From positions 310,001 to 374,000 of the forward strand of contig CAWHAP010000018.1 in assembly GCA_963827335.1 (NCBI GenBank): a DNA stretch of 64,000 nucleotides, read 5' to 3'. The notes under the pieces are model-generated. The model worked only from the letters and a program-made list of their open reading frames with translations. It did no database searches and had not been told where the DNA came from. The stretch's first letter is position 1. The number at the start of each line of letters is the position of its first letter. The translations under genes were made by a program, and so were the position numbers. Positions 6,014 through 14,186 of the stretch are shown piece by piece. The stretch comes from DASQMT01 sp963827335 (GTDB lineage: Bacteria > Actinomycetota > Thermoleophilia > Solirubrobacterales > Solirubrobacteraceae).

Positions 6014-7891
6014 CTAGCCGCGCGCGCGCAGGGCGAGCAGGGCGATGTCGTCGCGCGGCGGCGTGCCCTCCTTGCCCACCGCGAGCGCCGCCAGCTGCTC
6101 CACGATCCGCTGCGCCGAGCCCGGCGGGACCGCCGCCAGCGCGGCCAGCAGCTCCGCGTCGCCCAGGATCCGCTCCGGCGCCCGGGCCTCCGTGATGCCG
6201 TCCGTGTAGAGGACGAGCGCGTCGCCCGCGCCGAGCTCGGCCGCCTCGTCCGTGAGCTGCGGGTCGGGCACGAGCCCGAGCAGCGTGCCGGGCGCGCCCA
6301 CCGTCTCGACGCGCCCGTCCTCTCGCCGCAGCAGCGCCGGGGGATGGCCGCCGCACGCGACCCGTGCGCGGATCACCGTCCGCGACGTGTCCAGGTGCAC
6401 GCAGGCGATCGTGCAGAAGCGGCCGTCGAGGTCCTGGCGCCGCATGTCGTCGTTGAGCCAGCGCAGGATGGCCGCGGGGGAGCGCCGCCGGACCGCGGCG
6501 GTGCGGATCGTGTAGCGCGCCAGCGCCGTCACGGCCGCCGCCTCGGCGCCCTTGCCGCAGACGTCGCCCATGACCGCGATCCACTCGTCGTCGGCGACGG
6601 TGAACAGGTCGTAGAAGTCCCCGCCGACGTCGGTGCCCTCGCCCGCCGCGCGGTACAGCGCCGCCGTCTCGACGCCCGCGATCTCGGGCAGCACCGGCGG
6701 CAGCAGCGAGTTCTGCAGCGTCCGGGCGATCGCGCTGCGCTGGCGGTGCAGCCGCGCGTTGTCCACCGCGACCGCGGCGCGGCGGCCGAGCTCCTCGAGC
6801 ACGACGAGCTCCTCCGGGCCGAGCCGGCGGCCCGAGTCGGTCGTGGACAGCGTCATCACGCCGAGGCGCTGGCCGCGCAGCGTCAGCGGCACGCTGCACG
6901 CCGAGCGCACGCCGAGCTCGCGGATCGCCGCGTGGTGCGCGGGGTTGAGCGCGGTGCGGCGCAGATGGTCCTCGTCGACCACGGGGTACAGCTCGGCGCG
7001 GCCGGTGCGGGCGGCCGCCGCGGGCCCGATCTTCGCGGTGGGGTCGATGAAGATGCCCTGCATGCGGTGCGCGTGCTCGCTGCGCGCGGGGTCGGCGCAG
7101 GCCACGGCGACGCGCTCGAGCCCGCGGTCGGTGAAGATGTCGACCATGCACCAGTCGGCGAGGTCGGGCACCGCGAGCCAGGCCACCCGGCGCAGCGTCT
7201 CCTCGTAGTCCAGCGAGCCGGCCAGCACGCGCCCGGCATCGGCCAGCAGCCGCTGGGTCAGCTCGGCCTGCTTGAGGTCGGTGATGTCCTCGATGACGTT
7301 GATCGCACGGGTCACGGTGCCCGCCGGCGAGCGCATCGGCCGGGCCTTCACGCGCGACCAGCGGCGTTCGCCGGTGGCGCGGACGACGTAGCAGACGATC
7401 AGGGGCTCCGGCTCCTCGCCCATGAGCGCCCGGCGCCCCGGGAGCTTGTCGACCGCGAGCGGGCGGCCGTCCTCGTCGAGCATCTCGAAGCCGGCCGCGA
7501 GCTCGTTCGGCTCGGCGGCGAGCAGGCTCGCGCGATCCGGACGGCCGATCTGCTCGCCCAGGAGCCGCACTGCCGCGTCGTTGACGTAGACCAGGCGCCC
7601 GCGGGTGTCCTGCACGGTCACGGCGTCGGCGACGCCGGTAAGGATCGCCTCGAGCTCGTCGCGGGCGAGCGCGTCGGCGCGGCGCCCCGAGGCGAGCTCG
7701 GTCACGTCCTCGAAGGTGAGGACCGCGACCGGCGGGCGCCCCGGCGGCACGACGATGCCGCCCGAGGCCACGAGCGAGCGGTCCCCGTCGGGCGTCGGCC
7801 ACTCGACCTGGAGGTTCTCGATCCGTTCACCCGCCGCGACGCGGGCGTACTCGGGGCGCTCGAGCTCGAGCGGGAACGATCCCCCGGCCAT
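6014..7891 (-). CDS. PAS-GAF-SpoIIE (PP2C-type) serine phosphatase
   Basis: 625 residues from ATG 7891. Domains: the end of a PAS domain (1-65), a second PAS with its C-terminal motif (70-185; NDAAVRLLGEQ), a GAF domain (about 200-375) and a SpoIIE/RsbU phosphatase (about 390-620) with GTDVGGDFYDLF, VMGDVCGKG and LYTDGITEA metal-binding motifs. Such enzymes dephosphorylate STAS antagonists and so switch on the stress sigma factor in response to PAS/GAF signals. The reading frame continues upstream of ATG 7891 to about 8000 and encodes the missing first half of the N-terminal PAS, yet contains no ATG, GTG or TTG; see findings. The true N-terminus is therefore probably near 8018. Confidence 0.88.
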   Translation of the reverse strand: MAGGSFPLELERPEYARVAAGERIENLQVEWPTPDGDRSLVASGGIVVPPGRPPVAVLTFEDVTELASGRRADALARDELEAILTGVADAVTVQDTRGRLVYVNDAAVRLLGEQIGRPDRASLLAAEPNELAAGFEMLDEDGRPLAVDKLPGRRALMGEEPEPLIVCYVVRATGERRWSRVKARPMRSPAGTVTRAINVIEDITDLKQAELTQRLLADAGRVLAGSLDYEETLRRVAWLAVPDLADWCMVDIFTDRGLERVAVACADPARSEHAHRMQGIFIDPTAKIGPAAAARTGRAELYPVVDEDHLRRTALNPAHHAAIRELGVRSACSVPLTLRGQRLGVMTLSTTDSGRRLGPEELVVLEELGRRAAVAVDNARLHRQRSAIARTLQNSLLPPVLPEIAGVETAALYRAAGEGTDVGGDFYDLFTVADDEWIAVMGDVCGKGAEAAAVTALARYTIRTAAVRRRSPAAILRWLNDDMRRQDLDGRFCTIACVHLDTSRTVIRARVACGGHPPALLRREDGRVETVGAPGTLLGLVPDPQLTDEAAELGAGDALVLYTDGITEARAPERILGDAELLAALAAVPPGSAQRIVEQLAALAVGKEGTPPRDDIALLALRARG

Positions 7892-8094
7892 CCGGTGCGC
7901 CGCGCGGTTCGCGAAGAAGACGCGCGCGCTCTCGACGTCGATCAGCAGCAGCGGCGAAGGCAGCAGGTCGAGCAGCGGCTCGTACCAGCCGCTGCCCGCT
8001 GCGGTCTCCGTCTTCCATGCGGTGATGCTGAAAGTCTATTTCGCCTGCCAGGCGAGCGTGCTCGTTCCTCGCCGCTCGCCTTCGGCGACGTTAC

Positions 8095-8604
8095 TCACGC
8101 GAGCCCCTCGGCTTCGTACTCGCGCAGGTAGCCCTCGAAGAGCCGGCGGTGGCCCTCCTCGTCGCGCAGGATCGCGATGACCATGTCCTGCGTGACGAAG
8201 TCCACGCCGTCGGTGAACTCGATGATGCGGTTGTAGTGCTCGATCGCGCCGGTCTCGGCCTCGATCACGCCCCTGATGACGTGCGTGATGTCGGTCTGGT
8301 GCTCGGGCGGCTGCAGGTAGGACTGCTCGGGTGTGAACTCGAGCGAGCCCGGCACGACGCCGTAGAGCTCCTTGATGCGGTTCGCGAACTGCTGCGCGTG
8401 CCCGAGCTCCTCCTGGATGTCCTCCTGCAGGGACTCGACGATCTCCTGCGCGCGCACGCCGTCGGGATTGACCGAGTTGGTGATGTAGCTGATCACCGTC
8501 TCGAGCTCCATCCAGTAGGCCTTCTTGAGCATCTCCACGAGCTCTTCGCGCTTCTCGGCGCGCTCGTCGGAGAGGATGCCCTCCGAGGCGTTGCGGACGG
8601 TCAT
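8095..8604 (-). CDS. ferritin-like di-iron protein
   Basis: 169 residues, four-helix bundle. Putative metal ligands appear in the expected helix positions: Glu33/Glu35 (WMELE), Glu66 and His69 (EELGHA), Glu115/Glu117 with Glu122-His123 (EAETGAIEHY), and Glu149/Glu150 with His152 (DEEGHRRLF). This is the bacterioferritin/ferritin-like class used in iron storage or peroxide detoxification; there is no haem-binding evidence. An AGGAGA site lies 9 bp before the ATG. It sits between the phosphatase and a Crp-type regulator, both on the same strand. Confidence 0.85.
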   Translation of the reverse strand: MTVRNASEGILSDERAEKREELVEMLKKAYWMELETVISYITNSVNPDGVRAQEIVESLQEDIQEELGHAQQFANRIKELYGVVPGSLEFTPEQSYLQPPEHQTDITHVIRGVIEAETGAIEHYNRIIEFTDGVDFVTQDMVIAILRDEEGHRRLFEGYLREYEAEGLA

Positions 8605-8667
8605 GGGATGCGTCTCCTGTCGGTCGGGGTTCCGGGTGCGTCGTACCCGGTGCCCGGCCGGGCGACG

Positions 8668-9462
8668 CTAGCCGGTGCCCACCGGGGCGCTGCCGCGCGT
8701 GAAGCGCCGCGCGGGACGCAGCAGGTCGCCGACCCGCGCGTGGCGGGCGGCGTTGCGCTCCAGCGTCGAAGCGTCCGGCGGATCGCCGCGCAGCAGCCAG
8801 GAGCCGTCGGCGCGGCGGACCAGCTCGTCGCGCTCGGCGAGCTCGCTCAGCGCGGTCGAGACGGTCGGCCGGCGCGCGCCGACGAGCTGCCCGAGGATGC
8901 GGTGGGTCAGCGCGAGCGGGATCACCACGCCCTCGCCGCCGACGCGGCCCCAGCGCTCGGCGAGGTGCCAGAAGAGCGCCTTGAGCCGGCGGTCGACGCG
9001 CGTGAGCTGGGAGATCGCCTGCGTGGTGGCGAGCCGCAGCGAGCGCTCCGAGAGCCGGTCGAACAGCGCGGCCGTGATCTCGGGGTACTGCGAGACCTCG
9101 GCGGCGAAGCGTCGGTCGAGCACGGCGAGCGTCGAGGGGGAGAGCACGCTCCACTCCGCGTCCACGGGCAGCAGCTCGCTCTTGGACGCGGCCTGCCACG
9201 GGCGCAGCAGATCGCCCGGGCCGAGCAGCTCGGCGCTGACGTGGTCGGCCACGATCAGCTCGCGGGCGATCACGCCCTCGAGCACGAGCAGGCCGATGTG
9301 GTCGGCGCTCGCGCCCGACAGCCGCGAGACGTCCCACGGGCCGACGCCGAGGCGGTGCGTGCTCACGAGCAGGCGGCGCTCGGCGTCCGAGCGGCGCGGC
9401 TCGGCGAGGAGGCCTCCGAGATCGGGGTCCGCCTTGAGCAGCGGGATCTGTTCGGTCCTCAT
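8668..9462 (-). CDS. Crp/Fnr-type transcriptional regulator
   Basis: 264 residues. The N-terminal part (about 20-140) fits a cyclic-nucleotide-binding-like beta barrel (IGLLVLEGVIARELIV, ELLGPGDLLRPW). The connecting helix (DRRLKALFWHLAERWG) leads to a C-terminal winged helix with LTHRILGQLVGARRPTVSTAL as the recognition region, characteristic of the Crp family. The canonical cAMP-contacting Arg/Glu pattern is not evident, so the effector is unknown. It may regulate the ferritin-like gene 64 bp downstream; the 170 bp upstream hold no other gene. Confidence 0.85.
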   Translation of the reverse strand: MRTEQIPLLKADPDLGGLLAEPRRSDAERRLLVSTHRLGVGPWDVSRLSGASADHIGLLVLEGVIARELIVADHVSAELLGPGDLLRPWQAASKSELLPVDAEWSVLSPSTLAVLDRRFAAEVSQYPEITAALFDRLSERSLRLATTQAISQLTRVDRRLKALFWHLAERWGRVGGEGVVIPLALTHRILGQLVGARRPTVSTALSELAERDELVRRADGSWLLRGDPPDASTLERNAARHARVGDLLRPARRFTRGSAPVGTG

Positions 9463-9633
9463 GCGCGGGCTCGCGGTTGGGGGGCGTACGGCTGGTGCGG
9501 CAATTGGTCCTCCCGGGCAGTCCCCTGCCGGACTGCGGTTCGTCCTCCACGCCCCGGCCGCGCCGGGACGCTTCGGCAGTGTCTCATGGCTTACCCGGCG
9601 GGGCGCGAAGTGATGCGCGCCGCGGCCTCGGCG

Positions 9634-10350
9634 TCAGTCGATGAAGCCGGCCCGGTCGACGCGGCGGTGGTAGCGCTCGCCGACCTTGCCGCCGGCGACC
9701 GCGGCGAGCGCGGTGCCGATCAGGATGGCGGCGATGGCGATGACCGCGCCCGACGCGAACGACTGGTCGCCGACGGGCAGCGACGGCAGGTTCAGGCCCT
9801 CGAGCACGTTGTACTCGTCGCCCAGGATCACGCCCACGACGGCGAGCCCGACGGTCACGACCAGGCCGATCGCCCAGGTGGCCATCCCCTGGCGGGCGCC
9901 GTCGAAGCGCGACATCCGCCCTGCGACGTAGCCGCCGGCGTAGTACGCGACGATCAGGGCCGCGAGCAGCGCGATGCCGCCGAGGAGGCCGATCTCGTCC
10001 GCGCGCGCCACCGCGGAGTCGGTGACGGTCAGGCCGATCGACGCGCCCGCCGAGGCGAGCAGCGCGGTGAGCAGCGTCGCCACGCCGATCGTGACGAGCC
10101 AGCCGAAGAAGCTGGCGCCCCAGTTGATGCCGCCGAACTCGTCCCGCTGGCGGGCGCGGGCGACCTCCAGCGCGGACGGCGTGGCGGGGCCCGGAACGCG
10201 GGCATCTTCGCGCGCCGCGCGCCGCGCGGTACGCTCCTCATCGGTGACGTGGTCCTGGACGGCGGTGTCGTCCGGCCGCTCGGCGGTAGCCACGCCACCG
10301 GTCCGGTGAATCCCCCCGTCGTCGGAGCTGCGCTTGAATCGTTCGAGCAT
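9634..10350 (-). CDS. four-helix membrane protein (YrzE-like)
   Basis: 238 residues: a charged cytoplasmic N-terminus of about 75 residues, then four to five hydrophobic helices (ASFFGWLVTIGVATLLTALL, LLGGIALLAALIVAYYAGGY, WAIGLVVTVGLAVVGVIL, AVIAIAAILIGTALAAVAGG), ending in a basic tail. Proteins of this layout, annotated YrzE-like, recur in Thermoleophilia; function unknown. It is divergent from the sigma gene at 10462, with 111 bp between them. Confidence 0.7.
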   Translation of the reverse strand: MLERFKRSSDDGGIHRTGGVATAERPDDTAVQDHVTDEERTARRAAREDARVPGPATPSALEVARARQRDEFGGINWGASFFGWLVTIGVATLLTALLASAGASIGLTVTDSAVARADEIGLLGGIALLAALIVAYYAGGYVAGRMSRFDGARQGMATWAIGLVVTVGLAVVGVILGDEYNVLEGLNLPSLPVGDQSFASGAVIAIAAILIGTALAAVAGGKVGERYHRRVDRAGFID

Positions 10351-10423
10351 GAAATCCCCTCCGTTCGTCGCAACCGGGGTTCCACGAGCGCGCTCGATAC
10401 AAACGCCACGACCGTCCGGGGGC

Positions 10424-10448
10424 GTTTACGACCATCCTCTTCGGGACA
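10424..10448 (+). promoter_or_regulatory. stress-type promoter-like element upstream of the sigma gene
   Basis: GTTT (10424-10427), 15 bases, GGGACA (10443-10448), 13 nt before ATG 10462. The -35 core and spacing match the stress pattern seen elsewhere; the -10 differs at two positions. Confidence 0.35.
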
Positions 10449-10461
10449 CCAATTCACCGGA

Positions 10462-11523
10462 ATGGCCTTGACCAGCGGCACGGACGCGCTCGGGGGACCA
10501 ATCGCCGCTCTGCTGGACCGCGGGGAGCAGCAGGGCTGTGTCAGCCTGTCCGAAGTCGATGAGCTGGTCCAGGCCCTCGACCTCGCCGAGACCGACCTCG
10601 AGCAGCTCTACGAGCAGCTCGACAAGCGCGGCATCGAGCTGCGCGACGACTGCGGCCGCGAGAACGAGCAGCTCCCGCTCGACGACGTCGCGCTCGCGAC
10701 GGCCACGACCGACGCGCTGCAGCTGTTCCTCAACGAGATCGGCCGCCACCGGCTGCTGACCCCGTCGGAGGAGATCGACCTCGCCAAGCGGATCGAGCGC
10801 GGCGACCTCGACGCCAAGGACCGCATGATCAACGCGAACCTGCGCCTGGTCGTGTCGATCGCCAAGAAGTACCAGGGCTCCGAGCTCACGCTGCTCGACC
10901 TCATCCAGGAGGGCATCCTCGGCCTGATCCGCGCGGTCGAGAAGTTCGACTGGCGCAAGGGCTACCGCTTCTCGACCTATGCGACCTGGTGGATCCGCCA
11001 GGCGGTCGAGCGCGGGATGGACGCCAAGGCCCGCACGATCAAGCTGCCGATCAACCTCGTGCGCAACCAGCGCAAGCTCGCGCGTGCCGAGAACGCGCTC
11101 GCGCTCAAGCTCGACCGCGCGCCGACCGACGCCGAGCTGGCCGTCGAGGCCGACCTCTCGATCGAGGAGCTGCGCGCGCTGCGCGATGCGGCCCGGGCCG
11201 TCACGTCGCTCGACCGGCCGCTCGGCGAGGAGGACGACGCCGCCTTCGGCGACCTGCTGCCGTCCGACGGGCCCGCCCCCGAGGACGAGGTCCACGTCTC
11301 GCTCCGCACCGAGGCGCTGCACCTCGCGCTGCACGAGCTGCCCGAGCGCGAGCGCAAGGTCGTGGAGCTGCGCTACGGCATCGCCGGCAGCGAGCCGACG
11401 CCGCTGCGCGAGATCGGCCGCCAGCTCGGCATCACGCCCGAGCGGGTGCGCCAGATCGAGTCGCGCGCGCTCGGCCGGCTGGGGCGGATGCGCGAGCTCG
11501 CGGCGCTGCGCGAGGCCGCCTAG
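10462..11523 (+). CDS. RpoD-like group 1/2 sigma-70 factor
   Basis: 353 residues from ATG 10462. Residues 1-75 resemble a short sigma region 1.1. Region 1.2 (ALQLFLNEIGRHRLLTPSEEIDLAKRIERGD), region 2 (MINANLRLVVSIAKKYQGSELTLLDLIQEG, then YRFSTYATWWIRQA), region 3 and region 4 (PLREIGRQLGITPERVRQIESRAL) all follow the primary-sigma consensus. The length is short for a housekeeping RpoD of this phylum, so a group 2 or additional RpoD paralogue is likely. It is divergent from the membrane protein, and its stop overlaps the convergent SOS-box gene. Confidence 0.9.
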   Translation: MALTSGTDALGGPIAALLDRGEQQGCVSLSEVDELVQALDLAETDLEQLYEQLDKRGIELRDDCGRENEQLPLDDVALATATTDALQLFLNEIGRHRLLTPSEEIDLAKRIERGDLDAKDRMINANLRLVVSIAKKYQGSELTLLDLIQEGILGLIRAVEKFDWRKGYRFSTYATWWIRQAVERGMDAKARTIKLPINLVRNQRKLARAENALALKLDRAPTDAELAVEADLSIEELRALRDAARAVTSLDRPLGEEDDAAFGDLLPSDGPAPEDEVHVSLRTEALHLALHELPERERKVVELRYGIAGSEPTPLREIGRQLGITPERVRQIESRALGRLGRMRELAALREAA

Positions 11524-11870
11524 AGCCCGAACACCGCCGCGGCCTGCGCCTGTCCGGCGCGGCGGCACACCTCGGCGAGGAGCCGGCGCGCGTCCTCCGG
11601 CCGCTCGGGCAGGGCATCGAGTGCGGCCGCCGCCCGGCTGAGGTCCTCGAGGTCGACGCGCGTGCGCTGCTCCAGGCAGAGCCGGCCGAGCCACCGGATC
11701 GCCGCGCGCTCGTACTGCTCCGGGTCCGCGCGCTGGATCACGAGCAGCATCGCCGCCGCCTCGGCCACCCCGATCCGCGGCAGCTCGGCGGCCGCCGAGC
11801 GGATCAGGGTGAGGTTGCCGGTGACGAGGGCGCGCTGGAACCGCGCGTACGGGGAGCCCGAGGAGGTCAT
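11520..11870 (-). CDS. small protein under a LexA box, function unknown
   Basis: 116 residues from ATG 11870. Almost all alpha-helical by eye (ARFQRALVTGNLTLIRSAAAELPRIG, EAAAMLLVIQ, YERAAIRWLGRLCLEQ), alanine/leucine-rich, no membrane segment, no motif I recognise. Upstream is a perfect 18-bp palindrome containing the Gram-positive SOS consensus, so expression should rise after DNA damage. An alternative ATG four codons upstream lies inside the palindrome. The stop overlaps the convergent sigma-factor gene by four bases. Confidence 0.65.
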   Translation of the reverse strand: MTSSGSPYARFQRALVTGNLTLIRSAAAELPRIGVAEAAAMLLVIQRADPEQYERAAIRWLGRLCLEQRTRVDLEDLSRAAAALDALPERPEDARRLLAEVCRRAGQAQAAAVFGL

Positions 11871-11871
11871 A

Positions 11872-11889
11872 TGCGAACACATGTTCGCA
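11872..11889. promoter_or_regulatory. LexA SOS box
   Basis: TGCGAACACATGTTCGCA: 8-bp perfect arms around CA. The core CGAACACATGTTCG fits the LexA operator consensus of Bacillus and actinobacteria (CGAAC-N4-GTTCG). It begins 2 bp upstream of the ATG of the leftward gene, so bound LexA would block its initiation region. Confidence 0.75.
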
Positions 11890-11905
11890 CCGACGCCCTC
11901 CGGGT

Positions 11906-12982
11906 TCAACGCCCTCGCTGGCGATACAGCCGGCGCTGCTCCTTATGGATCTGCTTCGTGACGCGCTGGCGCTCCGACCGCGCCCGCTGGTCGCGCCGCG
12001 TCGCCAGCCACGCTTCCTCGCGCGCCAGCTTCTCGAGCCCGTCGAGGCGGCCGGGGTCGAGCCGCCCGTCCGCGATCGCCGCCGCGACGGCGCACCCCGG
12101 CTCGCCGCGATGCGAGCAGTCGCCGAAGCGGCAATGCTGCGCAAGGTCGTCGACGTCGGCGAACACGCTGCGCAGCCCGGCCGCCTGCTCCCAGATGCGC
12201 GGGAGGCGCAGCCCCGGGGTGTCGATCACGAGCGCACCGCTGGCGAGCGGGACGAGCTCGCGATGGCTCGTCGTGTGCCGGCCTCGGTCGTCGTCGGCGC
12301 GGACCGGCAGCGTCGGCCGCTCCTCGCCGGTCAGGTGGTTGAGCAGCGTCGTCTTGCCGACGCCGGAGGATCCGAGCAGCACCGCGGTGCGGCCGGGCCG
12401 CAGCCACGCGCCCAGCGCCTCCATCCCGGTGCCGTCCACCACGCTCAGCGCCAGCACGGGCACAGTCCCGCCGAGCGCGGCGCGCACGTCCAGCACCGCG
12501 GCGGCGGCGTCCTCGGAGAGGTCGGCCTTGGAGAGCACCACGAGCGGCTCGGCCTCCGCATCGGCGGCCAGCGTGAGGAACCGCTCGATGCGTCTCAGGT
12601 TGAAGTCGAGATTGAGGGATCCGATGATGAGCGCCACGTCGACGTTCGCGGCGAGCACCTGCGGCTCGGCGCGGTCGAGCGCCGCGGCGCGCGCGATCCC
12701 GCCCTGGCGCGGCAGCAGCGCGTGGACGGTCCCGGTCGCGGGGTCGGCGGCCACCCAGTCGCCGACGGACGGCAGGTCGGCCGCGGTCGCCGCCTCATGG
12801 GTCATGCGGCCCGACGGCAGGCCGGTGAGCGCGCCGTCCGCGATCACGAGGTCGAGCCGCCCGCGATGGACCGCGGCGACGCGGGCGGGGATCAGGTCGG
12901 GGCGCCCGAGCGCCGCGAAGGCGGCCTCGAGGCGCGGGGTCCAGCCGAGGGCGGTCAGGCCGCCCGGGAAGTGCGATGACAA
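11906..12982 (-). CDS. rsgA: RsgA, ribosome small-subunit-dependent GTPase A
   Basis: 358 residues from a TTG. N-terminal OB-fold region, then the circularly permuted GTPase with G4 (VLSKADL), G1 P-loop (LLGSSGVGKTTLLN, about 203-216) and G3 (IDTPGLRLP) in that order, and the C-terminal zinc-binding segment CRFGDCSHRGEPGC followed by a basic helical tail. RsgA acts in late 30S assembly by releasing RbfA. Length and all hallmarks are normal. The gene ends 17 bp before the SOS box, so it is a separate unit from the small gene downstream or reads through into it. Confidence 0.95.
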   Translation of the reverse strand: MSSHFPGGLTALGWTPRLEAAFAALGRPDLIPARVAAVHRGRLDLVIADGALTGLPSGRMTHEAATAADLPSVGDWVAADPATGTVHALLPRQGGIARAAALDRAEPQVLAANVDVALIIGSLNLDFNLRRIERFLTLAADAEAEPLVVLSKADLSEDAAAAVLDVRAALGGTVPVLALSVVDGTGMEALGAWLRPGRTAVLLGSSGVGKTTLLNHLTGEERPTLPVRADDDRGRHTTSHRELVPLASGALVIDTPGLRLPRIWEQAAGLRSVFADVDDLAQHCRFGDCSHRGEPGCAVAAAIADGRLDPGRLDGLEKLAREEAWLATRRDQRARSERQRVTKQIHKEQRRLYRQRGR

Positions 12983-13227
12983 CGGTGGGTCTCCAGTGCG
13001 CGAAAGGGTGCAGCGCGCCGGGGGGCGCGCGTGAGGGACGGGCTCAGGGACCGGCGGCGGGAGCGCAGGGCGCGGGCGGCACAGGGTGCCGGGCGCCGGC
13101 GCAGGTCAGCGGCCGGTCGTGTGAGCCGCGGGCGCGGCGTGGATGAGACGGGAGGTGCGCAGAGGCCTTCGCACACCAAGGTAGCGGCGGCCGGGCCGCA
13201 TGTCGAGGCGGTTGCCCGTACCCCGGC

Positions 13228-13731
13228 TCAGCCGTGCGGCGTCTCGCGCGCCGCACCCGGGTCCCAGCGACCGTCGAGCCCGACGGTGCCCTGGACCGGG
13301 TTGTCGGCGACCGGGTCGGCGTCGCGCGCGTAGTGGAACGTCATCTGGACCTCGGTGCCCTGCCCGGAGCTGCCGCGCAGCTCGAACGCGTCCGACAGCG
13401 CGGCGATCAGCGGCAGCCCGAGCCCCAGCGCGGGCACCTCGCGGGTGCGCTCGGCGCCGGGCTGGATGCCGCTGCCGTGATCGCGGACGCGGATCGTGAG
13501 GCCGTGCTCGTCGGCCGCCATCTCGACCTCGATGAACCCGTCGGCGTGGTCGTAGGCGTGGACGACGACGTTCGTGCACGCCTCCGACACGGCCATCTTC
13601 ATGTCCGCGAGGACGGCGGCGTCGAAGTCGAGCGCGTCGGCCATCCCCGCGAGCGCCTGCCGGACGACCGCCACGCCCTCCGGCCGGGCGGGCATCGTGA
13701 GACGCACGTCCGGGACGGCGGCGGCCATCAT
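13228..13731 (-). CDS. RsbW-type anti-sigma factor kinase (HATPase_c)
   Basis: 167 residues from ATG 13731, overlapping the stop of the upstream STAS gene (ATGA), so the pair is translationally coupled. The GHKL fold is clear: N box SEACTNVVVHAYDH, G1 DHGSGI, and G2 GLGLPLIAAL; the start of the fold reads VRLTMPARPEGVAVVRQAL as in the kinase at 1690. It ends with a 30-residue Pro/Gly tail. It should bind the adjacent antagonist and a sigma factor. The 246 bp downstream to the rsgA start contain no gene I can support. Confidence 0.9.
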   Translation of the reverse strand: MMAAAVPDVRLTMPARPEGVAVVRQALAGMADALDFDAAVLADMKMAVSEACTNVVVHAYDHADGFIEVEMAADEHGLTIRVRDHGSGIQPGAERTREVPALGLGLPLIAALSDAFELRGSSGQGTEVQMTFHYARDADPVADNPVQGTVGLDGRWDPGAARETPHG

Positions 13732-14105
13732 CCGCCTGCGCCGTTGCCGTTGGCGCGCGCGGCCTCGATCGCCGCGTCGCGGCCGTTGATGACCGGCAGG
13801 ACGGGCACGAGGCCCGTGATGTCGAGGATGCGCTGCACGCCGGGCTCGACGGCGTCGCCGAGGCACACCACGAAGCCCTGGTGCGCCTCGAGGGCCCGGC
13901 GGCGGGCGTCCAGGAGCGCGCCGAGGACCGACGAGTCGACGAAGGTCGCGCCCGTCAGGTCGACCACCACGCCGCCGCCGCGGGCGATCGCCTCGTCGAG
14001 CCGGTCGCGGAGCGTGGGTGCGGTGTAGATGTCGTGCTCGCCCTCGACGACGACGACCACCACGTCACCGGCGGCGTCGTCCAGCACGATCGGATTGGCG
14101 TCCAT
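13728..14105 (-). CDS. STAS-domain anti-sigma factor antagonist
   Basis: 125 residues. VVVVVVEGEHDIYTAPTLRDRL is the opening strand-helix of the STAS fold; the phosphoacceptor loop is FVDSSVLGALL (Ser58/Ser59); a Gly/Asn-rich tail follows. It is the first gene of a two-gene operon with an RsbW-type kinase, behind a GTTA-N15-GGGTA promoter 14 nt upstream. Confidence 0.9.
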   Translation of the reverse strand: MDANPIVLDDAAGDVVVVVVEGEHDIYTAPTLRDRLDEAIARGGGVVVDLTGATFVDSSVLGALLDARRRALEAHQGFVVCLGDAVEPGVQRILDITGLVPVLPVINGRDAAIEAARANGNGAGG

Positions 14106-14119
14106 GTGCGGCCGAACGA

Positions 14120-14143
14120 TACCCGCAACGCCGACGTCCTAAC
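14120..14143 (-). promoter_or_regulatory. SigB/SigF-type promoter (GTTA-N15-GGGTA)
   Basis: Minus strand GTTA (14143-14140), 15 bases, GGGTAT (14124-14119), 14 nt to ATG 14105. Same geometry as the promoter of the transaldolase operon, which also uses GTTA. Confidence 0.6.
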
Positions 14144-14186
14144 CCGTGCGGGGACGCACCGACCGCGGATCGGGTAAGACTGGCGG

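Noticed and set aside
8040..8091. Short insertion element between the ferritin and phosphatase genes
   Set aside because: There is a TCGCCT-GCC-AGGCGA palindrome and a repeat-like sequence, but no target duplication or transposase; kept only as a weak comparison with the gltB insert.
14170..14180. GGGTAAG just before ligD as a stress promoter
   Set aside because: The -10 core is good and well placed, but no GTT(T/A/C) lies 14-17 bases upstream, so I do not call it.
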